Shown here one piece after another: positions 34,956-45,740 of a DNA stretch of 64,000 nucleotides. Each line of letters begins with the position of its first letter. The first letter of the stretch is position 1. The notes below the pieces were generated by a model. The model did not search any database and was not told the origin of the DNA. It saw only the letters and a program-made list of their open reading frames with translations. Location: the NCBI GenBank assembly GCA_030490835.1, contig CM059971.1, forward strand, positions 121,242,564 to 121,306,563, in the 5' to 3' direction. Made by a program: the position numbers and the translations under genes. This DNA comes from Annona cherimola (taxonomy: Eukaryota > Streptophyta > Magnoliopsida > Magnoliales > Annonaceae).

Positions 34956-36054
34956 TGTTGGCCATCCGCAGCGAGAAAGACGCTTCTCTCCCTTTCATGC
35001 CACTGCTTTGCCCTGCGTCTGCTTCCCTGGCCGTTGCTTGCATTTTTGGCTATTGCCAATCCTAAATCCTGGTCCTTCTCCTTTCCCCTCTTCAACTCGT
35101 CTCGACTCCCGCTCCATTGCCTCTCCAACGTTAACTCTTCGTCTCTAGCCTCTCGCCCTCTGTTAGTTTCTTCATTCGGAATTTGGTCGTCCTCTTGCTG
35201 TTCCAACAAGCGTCTTTGGTCTTGAGAAGGCCTTCATGCTATTTCAGAAGTGGAAAAAGTGGTGGGATTCTGAGCAAGGAGGAGAAAACCGCTGAAAACA
35301 TCTAATCTAGGTATTCCGACGGCTCTCCATCTTCATTTTTTTCTCCGTGCGCAACTAGAATCATTTACCTATTATTGTCCCTGCATTGCAGCCAGCAATC
35401 CATACAAATTGTATTTAATGCCACTGTGGATGGTAGAAGATGCGGTCAATTGTCATTTGTACCAACGAAGAGGAAGTAGGTATTGCTAAGATTTTACAAT
35501 GTTGCAATTGAATGATCTCGAGATTAAGTTACTGGAAGTTTGGATCTATTACTTTTAGTCAATCGAATTAGTAAATGTGATTGGGCTTTGTGTGGAAGTT
35601 GCTAATTCAACCTAGGAAGGATCTTCAGTTGGAAATAATTGGAAGGGAGACTGGATTTATAGATTTTGGTGAACAGAGGCTCAACTACAACCTTTTGTTG
35701 TGCCTATATTTGCGAAAAAGAGAATATACTAACTAGAAAAAATTATAATCACTTACAGTTTATCTTGTGCATTGGTTGTGAGCAGTTTGACAGGTTAATG
35801 GATTGGTCAACAGGTTATTTATATGTTTATTCTGATTTTATTAGTTTAACAGGTTGTTCGTGTATCCATAAGAGTTTAATTAATTCAACAGGTTGTTTGT
35901 AGATTTTCTGTTTAATTATAAAATGTTTACAATGAAAATAGATTGCGAACTATTTACAGGTTTGGAGATACTCTTTCTGTCTATCTTGCTTTAAGGATTA
36001 TAAGGAAGATTTTCTATGCCAGCACTGGCGCTATTTTTTATCTTGAGTTATTCA
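34956..36054. other. Non-repetitive segment, possible untranslated exons, no gene assigned
   Basis: 35000-35300 is C/T-rich and GC-balanced, like a plant promoter or leader. It is followed by a possible donor (TCTAG then GTATTCC at about 35310) and a possible acceptor (CTGCATTGCAG ending near 35391). No frame with a recognisable product follows, so this could be a non-coding transcript, a gene relic or captured sequence. Confidence 0.3.
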
Positions 36055-36063
36055 TTAGTCTTA

Positions 36064-36344
36064 GGGTGTGTTTGGGTATAGGTAAAATTTTTGATGAAAA
36101 GTTTTGAAGAGTAAAAGTAATTAAATGATATAATATGATAGGGGTAATGATGAGTAGTAAAGATAATAAAGTTAAAATAGATAGGTTAGTTGTGTAGGTA
36201 CTTGTGTAGAAATGATCGAAAAGTAGGGTAGTTGTATAGGAAAATGTAAAAAAATAATTAAAAAATATGACAGTTGTAGAGAGTGAAAAGTTTTAGATTG
36301 AAAAGTTTTAACTTGACATTTTTTAACTATTGCCAAACATACCC
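36064..36344 (+). mobile_element. F1 miniature element with target duplication
   Basis: Best-preserved F1 copy. TIRs GGGTGTGTTTGGGTATAG and inverted GGGTATGTTTGGCAATAG (3 mismatches of 18). Flanks TTAGTCTTA (36055-36063) and TTAGTCTTC (36345-36353) match at 8 of 9 positions, and TTA is exact. A 9 bp duplication would suggest a Mutator-type element, the TTA alone a Harbinger (Tourist) type. Confidence 0.75.
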
Positions 36345-36422
36345 TTAGTCTTCATCTTATACATCGATCTTCATATTATTTATTGATATTCTTGTTTTAT
36401 TCAATTTTTTTTTCCACATTTT

Positions 36423-36644
36423 GGTTAAACTAATCTCAGCTTGAATCGCATATTGTTAAATAATTCAGGAGCTAATATGGTTAAATTAATCTCACCTTGA
36501 ATTGCATATTGTTAAATAATTCGGGTGATTTATTAGCTCGGTTTGCAACCTAAACCAACCTGATTTCTACAGGGTTACTTTGAAAGAAAGAGGTGGGAGG
36601 AACCTGATTTCTACAGGGTTACTTTGAAAGAAAGAGGTGGGAAG
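36423..36644. repeat. Two consecutive tandem duplications (56 bp and 44 bp)
   Basis: GGTTAAACTAATCTCAGCTT at 36423 recurs as GGTTAAATTAATCTCACCTT at 36479. Then AACCTGATTTCTACAGGGTT at 36557 recurs exactly at 36601. Confidence 0.8.
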
Positions 36645-36889
36645 TGGAGTTGGGTTGAAATTTTACAAATATGATTAGGAGTATAAGGCTAATTTGAAAA
36701 AGAGGTTGTAGGTGGATTTGAAATTTTACAAGCAGTGTTAAGGTTGAAAAACCAAATTAAGTCAACCCGATCGATTAGTTGGGTGGTGACAATCCATTAC
36801 ATCGAATTCATCAAACGCGCCAATGCCATCATGCACTTTTTACAAAAGAACTATCGTATCCAAATTCCTTTTAACCTATATTAGATATA

Positions 36890-37306
36890 GCCGACTGATC
36901 ATTTACGACCGGTCGGAAATCCGGTCATTTTCGACAGATCAAAAAATATATATTTTTTTATTTTTTTTGAAAAATAATTTTATAAACATGTTAATCTAGT
37001 TATATTTAATCTATAAACCAAATTTTACCATTTTTGGATATGTATATATATTTATTTTGAATTTTTAAATACAGGGGTATTTAAGTCATTTTAAATATTC
37101 TTAAAATGACTTAAATACCCCTGTATTTAAAAATCCAAAATAAATATATATACATATCCAAAAATGGTAAAATTTGGTTTATAAATTAAATATAACTAGA
37201 TTAACATGTTTATAAAATTATTTTTCAAAAAAAATATAAAAAAAATATATTTTTGGACCGGTCGGAAATCACCGGATTTCCGACCGGTCGTAGAAGATCA
37301 TGTCTC
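36890..37306. mobile_element. 417 bp foldback element with exact 9 bp target duplication (Mutator-like MITE)
   Basis: TTAGATATA flanks it exactly on both sides (36881-36889 and 37307-37315). The two arms of about 205 bp are near-identical mirrors meeting at a 6 nt loop near 37098 (AAGTCATTTTAA | ATATTC | TTAAAATGACTT). The terminal parts read TGATC, then TACGACCGGTCGGAAATCCG on both arms. Nine-base duplications and long terminal inverted repeats are typical of Mutator-like elements. No coding capacity. Confidence 0.85.
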
Positions 37307-37437
37307 TTAGATATACGACCTAGACGTCCTTTTAACTAATACTTGAGCACGTGATGCAAATTACTAAGATGGGCTTAAGAATTTGTCAAAAAGAATTCTA
37401 AGCGCGGATAATCAATCCTTAAGCCCCTTATAATCTT

Positions 37438-37685
37438 GCCACTGAGGTCGTGCCTCAGTGGTGCAGGACATGGCCCACAAGTGGGTAGTCCTGGGTTCGG
37501 ATCTCCCTAGCAGCATTTCTGAAGTAGTGGCGTTACAAGTCTCCTCAAGTTTGTGGGAGCCGTCTACCGGTAGAAAAGTTTAGAAATAGTAGATAATTAT
37601 TAGCAAATTGTAAGAATGTCTCAGAATTTAATTGTAGTAACAGTTGAAATTGTAATATATGAATACTCATAAAAAAAAAAAAAAA
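37438..37685 (+). mobile_element. Full-length tRNA-derived SINE with perfect 13 bp target duplication
   Basis: CCCTTATAATCTT occurs at 37425-37437 and again at 37686-37698. The body has an A box (GTGCCTCAGTGGTGCAGG), a B box (GGGTTCGGATCTCC), a conserved 3' section (GTAAGAATGTCTCAG) and an A15 tail. Size, internal promoter and A tail identify a SINE moved by a LINE reverse transcriptase. Confidence 0.88.
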
Positions 37686-37698
37686 CCCTTATAATCTT

Positions 37699-38267
37699 AG
37701 AGCATACCGCTGTTTTGGGTGCTTTCTTGTGCAATATTTGGAGCCAGATCAACGGTAGGCTGATTTGTAGGTGTAGGCGGACGGTGGTCAAACCGTCATA
37801 TATTCTATACGTCTTATATCGGGAACCCTTTGGCATGTATGGTGTAATGATAGCAGGGACAAATCTCTTTCCTCAAGACACATTTTGTTGTGTACAGGCA
37901 TGAGCGCTTTCTAGCTTGGCCTGCAATGAGGAATCTACTTCAATAGCCACCATTTTGCATTGCTTTAAGCATCATAAGCTTTCAACTTACCTTATTATTA
38001 CCAGTGGCAAGGGAAAGAAGAATAAAGAAACGATTTTTCGTGCAATGTTATTACCATTTAGCTAGCTGAAAAGCGTTTATAAGAAACAAAATAACTCACA
38101 CACAGCAAAGCGACTCACATTCTATTATCCACAATTGCCCGGACGGAAAGTCCGGTCACAAATTACAGAAGTAAATGCGCATTTCCAAAGCCACGATTAT
38201 TGAACAAAAGCACCAAAACAAATTTTTAAAAGAAATGTCTCCTTCATTTCTGAGCAGACTTCTTCTT
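37699..38267. other. 3' flank of HSP101
   Basis: Includes the likely HSP101 3' UTR on the minus strand. No other gene; the 62-codon plus frame at 37715-37903 has no motif. Confidence 0.45.
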
Positions 38268-41200
38268 CTACTCTTCCATCTCCTCATCACCATCATTGTC
38301 AATCTTCATCTTCTTCACTGCCTTAACCGCACCATCGCTCCTCAACCCATTTGGTATCTGGATCAGAATATCGGACTTCTGCCCGGTTGCAGCATTCACG
38401 AGCCCACCGTTCTTCTCCACCCTATACGAAAGCCCCTTCCTTCCTGCCGCTGCATCAATATAAACAGTAGAGTTCTCGTCTATTTCATCCCTGATCAGCA
38501 TTCTCGATAACTCAGTCACAACCTTCTTCTCCAGCCACCTCCTTATTGGCCTTGCACCATAAACCTGTAACAGGGGAACAGAGCTAGTTAGCATAACCAC
38601 CAGCAATGCAACAGCCCTAAAGAGTCTCTGCCGTACGCAAGGGCTTAGTACTTACAGGGTCGTAGGATTGGGCCAACACAACATCCAGAGCAGCATCAGA
38701 AACAGCCAGTGCAACCCCTCTCTCTGCCAACCGGCCAGCGACATCCTTCATTTGCATTCTTGCAACTCTCCTGAGCTGCTCATGCGACAGCGGATCAAAG
38801 ATCACAATCTCATCCAGCCTATTGAGTAACTCCGGCCGGAAGTGCCTCCGCACCTGCAAAACATTGCAAAACAGTTTAGCACGACTGCTTTTCTTATAAT
38901 ACCTCTATTAGCATCTAAAACCAGCATCTCAACCATTCTCACCTCTTGCATCACTAGCTCTCGAGCTGCCTCTATTGTTGTTTTCCCCCCAAGCCCAGAA
39001 AGGAGGTACTCAGCTCCAAGATTAGAAGTCATGATGATCACTGTGTTAGTGAAATCAACCGTCCTACCTTGTCCGTCTGTTAGCCTACCATCATCAAGGA
39101 CTTGGAGAAGGGTGTTGAAAACTGCTGTATGTGCCTTCTCCACCTCGTCAAACAGAACAACGCTGTATGGCCTCCGCCTAATAGCCTCCGTCAACTGCCC
39201 ACCTTCCTCATGTCCAACATATCTGGAATGATCCCAGGTGTGAGAATTCATCCATCGACCCAAATCACAAGATGCTACTATCAAAGGAATGGATTGCAGG
39301 ACAATACTTCAATTTTATACTTACCCTGGTGGGGCACCTATGAGTCGAGAAACAGAGTGTTGCTCCATGTATTCTGACATGTCGATCCGCACCAGCAGGT
39401 TTTCATCATCAAATAACTGCTCAGCCAATGCTTTTGCCAGTTCTGTTTTGCCAACTCCTGTTGGACCCAAGAACAGGAACGAACCAGTGGGCTGCTGTGG
39501 CCGACCAAGCCCTGCTCTTGACCTCAACACGGCCTCTGCAACTGCATCAACTGCTTGATCTTGGCCAACGACTCTCTGGTGCAACCTCTCTGCTAGACCA
39601 ATCAGCCGTTCCTTCTCATTCTGTCCAAGCCTTGTCACCGGAATGCCAGTCCAGCGACTCACAACCTGTCACAGGAAGTTCAATTAAGTGATTTAAGTGG
39701 CATAGGAGCAGACAAACAATTAATCATCCACCAAAGAAGAGAAAATAGCAGCATACCTCAGCAATCTGTTCTGGTCCAACAGTTTCTGCCAGCATCAAAT
39801 TCTCATCGGTATCTCCTTCGAGCTTTGCTATAGCAGCATCAATATCTTGCAGTGCTCCGTACTTCAGATCTGCCACACGGGCCAGATCCATCCTCCTCTC
39901 TGCTTCTTGTAAAGTGTAATTCAAATCTTCACGCTTCTGTTTCAAGCTTCGTAGTCTATCAAGCCTTTCTTTTTCTGTCTGGTACTTCATTTTCAGTGGC
40001 TGCAGCTTATCTCTCAAATCATCTAATTCCTTTCGGACCTGCCAAAAGAAATATTGCATAGAGATTCTAAGCATTTATATTCTTACATGCTCTTATAGGT
40101 CAGTAGCTTCCAAAAGATACTCACCTCAACAAGCCGAGCCTTGCTAGCTTTATCTTTCTCTTTTTCGAGAGCATGCAATTCAACTTCCAGCTGGATCCTC
40201 TTCCTCTCCAGATTATCAATCTCTTCTGGCTGGCTGTCCAGCTGGACTCTCACATTTGCACAAGCTTCATCAACCAGATCGATAGCTTTATCCGGGAGGT
40301 GGCGACCTAAATTTCCAAGCCAAACAAAAACAAGAAAATAAGAAATAAATCCAAAAGCATACAAGTAGCTGTGAATATTGTTAGATTAATCAACTAAATC
40401 AAACTGAATTCCAGACATTTTAAACCCTAGAAAACAAAACCAACTGAACTAATTCTGAGAAGGGCAAAGGAAATCATCCCAAGTTGCAACCACTATCATG
40501 CCAAAATCATGCCAAAATCCTACTTAGTATAAAAAATTACGCTAGATTATCCAGTTGCATTGCATTAAACTAGGTTCTGCTAACGTCGTCAACCATCCAT
40601 CAGAGATCCTTTTCTTCATTCCTTCCTCTCCTAGGTTGGCAGGCCATTTTCACTTAAGTAATCAAATAAAACATTAGTTGGGCATTTTGAATTGTCCCCT
40701 TGTAACAGAAGGTGATTTGCCCTACAATAGGACAATGCAAGATTATAATATCATCACCTTAGGACAATCTCTTTCAAACTATCATCATAGTTATCGGGCA
40801 GAACTGATTGGCACAAGCAAACAAAGGCGTCGGGGATTTGAATTGATACCAGTAATGTATCTAGCCGACAATTGAGCAGCAACGACCAATGCGCGGTCTT
40901 GAATCCGAACACCATGATGCCCTTCGTATCTTTCTTTCAGCCCACGGAGAATACTGATTGTATCCGGCACACTAGGCTCAGCCACGTACACCTGCTGGAA
41001 CCGCCGTTCGAACGCCGCATCCTTCTCCACATATTTCCTGTACTCTTCCAGAGTGGTTGCGCCGATGCAGCGCAGCTGCCCACGAGCCAGCATTGGCTTG
41101 AACAAGTTGGCAGCATCCATCGAACCCTCAGTGCGGCCAGCCCCAAGAACAAGATGAATTTCATCAATGAAGAGGATGACTTTGCCCTCTGCCTCTTCCA

Positions 41201-42002
41201 CTTCCTTCAACACCGCCTTCAACCTCTCCTCGAACTCTCCCCTGTACTTGGCACCCGCCACCAATGCACCCATATCCAATGCGATCACCCTCACATCAAG
41301 CAAATTGCTCGGAACATCGCCCCTTACAATCCTCTGCGCAAGGCCCTCGACAACGGCTGTCTTCCCAACACCCGGCTCCCCAATTAGCACGGGATTGTTC
41401 TTCGTCCGCCTCGACAAAATCCGTATAACGCGCCTGATCTCCTCATCTCTGCCGATCACTGGGTCCAGCTTCCCCGCCTGCTCGACGAGGTCCCGACCGT
41501 AGGTCTTCAATGCTTGGAAATTTGTATCGCCCGACGCGCTCTCCACCTTCTTCCCCTCCTTACCCCTTAGCTTCTCGACCTCGCCCTTGACCCTCGAAGT
41601 GCTGATGCCCGCCTCCTTGAGAATATCCCCAATCTGGGAGTCCTCGAGGATACCGAGTATGAGCAGGTCGACGGCAAGATGAGTGTCGCCGCGGTCCTTC
41701 TGGGAGGACTGCGCTCGCCGTATGGCCTTGATGAGGGAGGTGCTAGCGGGCACCTGGTCGGGAGGCGGATGCTGGGAAGGAATCTTCTTCATCGATTGCT
41801 TGAGGACGCGCTCGAAGGAGTTAGCGGCCTCGTCGCCTCCTCCAGCACTGGTGACGGCCTGACGGAGGATGCCATTGCGATCAGAAATGAGAGTAAGGGC
41901 TAAATGGAGAGGCGTGAACTGAGCGTGGCCGGCGCTTTGTGCCAGCTCGTGGCCTTCGGCGATAGCCTCATTCGTCTTGTGTGTGAATTTATCAGGATTC
42001 AT
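38268..42002 (-). CDS. HSP101: Cytosolic heat-shock protein HSP101 (ClpB-type disaggregase), 7 exons, 910 aa
   Basis: Hexameric AAA+ chaperone that pulls proteins out of heat-induced aggregates and is needed for acquired thermotolerance. Exons (minus): 42002-40850, 40306-40125, 40038-39757, 39665-39325, 39222-38943, 38853-38656, 38564-38268; every junction is GT..AG and frame is kept (2733 nt with stop). The N-domain starts [20 protein letters not shown], as in cytosolic plant HSP101 with no transit peptide. NBD1 has Walker A GEPGVGKT (208-215) and Walker B VILFIDE (275-281). A coiled-coil middle domain lies at about 400-530. NBD2 has Walker A GPTGVGKT (606-613), the sensor region [16 protein letters not shown] and the R-finger region [15 protein letters not shown]. 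The tail is acidic (DGDEEMEE). Length matches Arabidopsis HSP101 (911 aa). No catalytic residue appears lost. First intron 543 bp, the others 86-102 bp. Confidence 0.97.
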
Positions 42003-42008
42003 GACTTC

Positions 42009-42188
42009 TCAGTAATAAGAGTAAGCTACCAAGGGATTGTGTTGTGACGATGGAAAGGGAATGAAATTTGTGGGATTTTTTCTTTTGCTTCTTGGCGTTG
42101 CTGGGTAATTAGATTTGGAGTGGGCGAGACAGGAGCTCGAGGGGGTTTTGAGGGGAGGGGGGGTGGGGAAGGGAGATGATTCCGCCAT
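42009..42188 (-). other. Upstream ORF in the HSP101 leader, 59 codons, in frame with HSP101
   Basis: An ATG at 42188 in strong context (ACGATGGCG, A at -3 and G at +4) opens a Ser/Pro/Thr-rich frame starting MAESSPFPTPPPLKTPSSSC. It runs in the same frame as HSP101 and ends with TGA at 42011-42009, two codons before the HSP101 ATG, whose own context is weaker. It is probably leader sequence rather than a separate gene. Whether it is transcribed depends on the unknown transcription start. Confidence 0.4.
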
Positions 42189-42213
42189 CGTCTGGAAGAG
42201 GAAGGGTCGCACT

Positions 42214-42243
42214 GGAAGCTCCGAGACAGTTCGGGAATTGTCC
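42214..42243 (-). promoter_or_regulatory. Candidate heat-shock element upstream of HSP101
   Basis: Six contiguous pentamers alternate in the nGAAn/nTTCn pattern: GGAAG CTCCG AGACA GTTCG, then GGAAT TGTCC (plus-strand reading). Three units are perfect and three differ at one of three core positions. It lies 212-241 bp upstream of the HSP101 ATG. HSF binding is expected from the family's regulation; the site itself is inferred from the pattern. There is no TATA box between it and the ATG. Confidence 0.5.
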
Positions 42244-42318
42244 CACCTCCTAATACATTTAACCGCAGCCGTTTGATGATCGCTGTCAGATGGCATAGGC
42301 TGCTGCCACGCAAGCGGA

Positions 42319-42326
42319 CTTATATC
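42319..42326 (-). promoter_or_regulatory. Possible TATA box of HSP101
   Basis: The minus strand reads GGATATAAGTCC. It is the only good TATA-like sequence in the 330 bp upstream of the HSP101 start codon. If used, transcription would start near 42290 and the heat-shock-like element at 42214-42243 and the upstream ORF at 42009-42188 would both fall inside the leader. Confidence 0.35.
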
Positions 42327-42359
42327 CGTCGGTGACTTTTGCGGGCCTTTGCTTGAACA

Positions 42360-42854
42360 TCATTAACTGCAATTCTGAAACTGTATAATTTTAGTCCCAC
42401 TACTAATATAAAATTCTAACAATGTCAATTTTTCACTTAAAATGACCAAAGTGTCATTTTTATATTTTAATCTATATTTTTATTTAAAATCTAAAGTATT
42501 TTTTAGCAAAAATCCATTAAAAGTGGGCTAAGATTTTTCAAATAAATAGGATAGTCCATTTAAATTTTAAATAAAAGACATTATTAGCATTACACTTAAA
42601 AATTAACATTGTTTGGGATTATTTAAAGTAAAAAAAATTTAACATGATCAGGATTTTATGTTAATGAATTAGGATCAAAATATATATCTTTAAAATTTCA
42701 AGTCATTTATTGTAAATATGAAATTTAAAGAATAAATAAAATTTAGAAAAAGATTTAAAGTACAAAATTACTTTTAGGTACCTAGATACAAATTCACCAA
42801 TTTTTTATTCATGTATATATATATATATATACATCAAGCGATTTGATATTACAA
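42360..42854. other. AT-rich intergenic DNA upstream of HSP101
   Basis: No gene. A TA microsatellite lies at about 42813-42832. Confidence 0.5.
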
Positions 42855-43075
42855 ATTAGTATGTACATAGTTCTCGCAATAGAGATGAACCAACTAATAA
42901 CCCTGCTACTAGAGGAAGAAACTAATACCCCACTACCAAGGGATGAGAAACACTGCACCAGCAGAAGGGGAATGTAACAAATACTTGAAAAATATTACAG
43001 CTAGTAGGACTTGAAACAGCATCGTGGCTGGAGAGGCGAATTCCATTGCTATTGAGGCTATGCCTTAGTGGCCAA
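42855..43075 (-). repeat. SINE-like element, minus strand
   Basis: On the minus strand CATAGCCTCAATAGCAATGG resembles an A box and GTTTCAAGTCC a B box, about 40 bp apart. No target duplication could be defined. Confidence 0.4.
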
Positions 43076-43989
43076 ATTCACCACTTTTGTATCTTTTTCT
43101 CATATATGGTTCACATGGCTATTAACAATAAATCCAAAATCTAAACGACATCATAAAAATCCTACTCCTCTTAAGAAAGAAACAAAGAATAAAAATAAAC
43201 TAAATGCAGCATGTAATTATCACAAGGAACCTTTCAAATATCCTAGTAAGCATGGTGCTAACTCACTTATAATGCACTCCATTAGACACAAAAGCTTGTC
43301 AAAAATAGGGTAAAATAAAAGGCAAATTTTGTTAATAAATGTAGGAGAAGACTTATATAAATGATGATTAAATTTAAGGAGTTATTTAAGATTGTTGAAT
43401 ATGAGGATCTACATAAATAGGTTAATATGTTTCATTCACAACCTAAGTGGATTTCTAGAATTACTATCCGAAAAAGTTGAAATTTATAAACTCGTAAAAG
43501 AAGATATTGAATAGGTGTTTAGGGGCTAAAGTTGTGTGTGTATGCGCACGCTTGACAAAAGACTCCTAGGCTTATATTTGAAATCATAGTTTTATGAGTC
43601 TTACAATACACTATATTGTTGAGCAACAAAAATTACTCCCCCACCCCTATACATTAGGATGCCATTGCTTAAGCTAATATAACTGCAAATTACGTTATCA
43701 TAAAATTACTAGAAAAATAGGAAAAGAGGATTTTTACTAGTTAAAAATAAATATTTTCATGCTTGATGTGCAACTGATATTGTTAATCAAGTAAAATGAA
43801 GTTAGCAAATCAATGAGTAGAATTTTGAAATGTATTTGGTTTGTAAAAGGCTTGGCTCAAAGAGAACATAACTTTGAAGTTTGATGTGAGAATGAATCAA
43901 AGATAATGGAAGTGATGGTGCATTGATGCTCTCACCACATATGAGTTTTGATCATGTGCATTTATATGTATTATAACTTGTGGTTTTTT
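43076..43989. other. Intergenic, no gene seen
   Basis: AT-rich, with an 81-codon Lys/Asn-rich frame (43068-43313) typical of random AT-rich DNA. Confidence 0.5.
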
Positions 43990-44240
43990 GGCTCAAAATA
44001 AGTTCTGTGGTAATAAAATTATAATATACTTCATAGATTGTATTTAAAATTATTTATTTTGTTAGCACACGATTTTCATTCAAATTGAATGTGTGTATGG
44101 ACCTCATTTGAAAATATTACAAAATTAACGTGGTAAAATAGTTTAACATGAATAACAATTTTAAAGTTATTTTCAATATGTAAGCTACCTGAGATATAAT
44201 TTATATATAATAAAAATATTAGTATAATTAAGTTTATGTA
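43990..44240. repeat. F3 element, partial
   Basis: GTTAGCACACGATTTTCATT, TTAACGTGGTAAAATAGTTT and TATTTTCAATATGTAAGC follow the F3 order; the second arm is degraded. Confidence 0.5.
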
Positions 44241-44369
44241 GAGCCAATTTTTACCCTAATATACTATAAATTACAATACATGTAAATATACAAGATAAGG
44301 TCATCGAAGTAGATGGTGCGTGGATGCACCTACCGGGTATAATTCTTCTTATTTAATATTAGAAAAATT

Positions 44370-44490
44370 TATCGCCTGCTATTAGCGTAAGTGACAAGGG
44401 TAAGAGGCCCCTTAGAACAAGTCATGGGTTCAAAGTCCCCTCTCTCCCTTGGGTGAAGAGGGATTTTTTACAAAAACAAAAAAAACAAAA
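44370..44490 (+). repeat. SINE-like fragment
   Basis: TAGCGTAAGTGACAAGGG (A-box-like) and GGGTTCAAAGTCCCC (B-box-like) are correctly spaced, followed by an A-rich tract. It is not a full tRNA; no cloverleaf can be drawn. Confidence 0.45.
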
Positions 44491-45404
44491 AAAGTCTCCA
44501 TGATATTGGGGGGTGGGGTTTTAGAAATTTCTTCCTAGTATGGAAGTGTTTATATAAAAAAAAAATTCTCCATAATGTGAGTGTTATGAATGTGCTTTAT
44601 TATAATATTGGATTGTTACATTGTATAAATATTAATAAAAAATTAGAAAAACTTTAAAATATCAAAAGTTTTGATGGATTGATATTTTATGATGATGTAA
44701 TATTTGCTAGAGAAGATACTTCAACTAATTTTGCCTGGCGGTTTGGTCCAACTTTAGGTAATTGCTTAGAAAAAATTTTTGAAGCAACGAAGACGTTGTC
44801 TTAAACATCATACGTCATTACGTGTTTCTACATTGATTTGGTTCATAAGATTGATGATTCATAAAATAACAAAAAAGTGAAGAAAAGACTAATCCGTAAT
44901 TAGCGAAATATTTACATTTGCCGGGAACGATACAGCCCGGGCAAGGAAAAACAGGCCCAGAATCGTCCAAACCTAGTCATCAGCTACGTGGGCAACCGAA
45001 ATCCATTGGACAACGGGTTGTGCAAAAACAAGCCCAAAATTTATTGGCCGCAAAAGTCCAATTTCTTTGGAAGTTTTGATATCTTACACTGTAGACGTAA
45101 CTCAAAAAACCAGCTAGAGCTTTCCATCTTATTGGTTTCTGTTATCAATCACTTCCGCGAAATTTGATTCCTTCCAACCATTTATTTGGTGCAAAAGTTA
45201 AAATTAATTATCATAAACCAAGTTAGGTTGTAAGTGCTGTGTCATATTCTCACCTGAAAAATTATTTATTTAATTGTAGCACATGTGCTTTAGCAACGAA
45301 AATTTCCTTTATAAATAATTATTTGCTACAAATTTAACCATTATATGCAATAACATATTCATTGCATGTGATTAGAGCACATTTTTTACTGCCAATAGCG
45401 ACTT
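44491..45404. other. Intergenic, no gene seen
   Basis: Nothing supportable. A short segment at 44930-45030 is less AT-rich but has no frame of note. Confidence 0.5.
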
Positions 45405-45480
45405 TTTTTTTTTTTTTTTGAAAATAATGGTTTTGTGTGTGTGTGTTGGGGGGGGGGGGGGGGGTGTGGGCGGCGGGTGT
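45405..45480 (+). repeat. Low-complexity tract: T run, TG repeat and G17 run
   Basis: A T17-type run is followed by (TG)n and an uninterrupted G17 at 45448-45464, then more G-triplets. The strand could form a G-quadruplex. Confidence 0.8.
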
Positions 45481-45489
45481 TGGGGCGCC

Positions 45490-45740
45490 TAACACTTCTA
45501 AAATTTTTCGTTCTCTATAATTATCTTATTTTTTTAATCATTTTTTCACATCTTCCTATATAACTATTTTCAATCATTTCAGTACAACTACCCATATAAT
45601 TAACATATTTATTTTAACTTTATTTTTATTACTTACCATCATTACTGCTATTATATCACATCATTTTCTTTTATTTCAACGAATTTTATAACAAAAAATT
45701 TTCATTCAAAAGTTTTATCACTTCGCAAATATACCCTTAG
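45490..45740 (-). repeat. F1 miniature element, minus-strand copy
   Basis: ATTTTAACTTTATTTTTATT, TATTATATCACATCATTTTC and AAAAGTTTTATCACTTCGC precede the TIR AAATATACCCTTA. Confidence 0.65.

Noticed and set aside
40872..41502. Open frames of 111-171 codons on the plus strand opposite HSP101
   Set aside because: They are antisense to the large first exon of HSP101, where codon bias keeps the opposite strand open; no homology is apparent.
44370..44490. Possible tRNA gene
   Set aside because: A- and B-box-like words exist but no acceptor stem or cloverleaf can be formed; an A-rich tail follows, so a SINE fragment is more likely.
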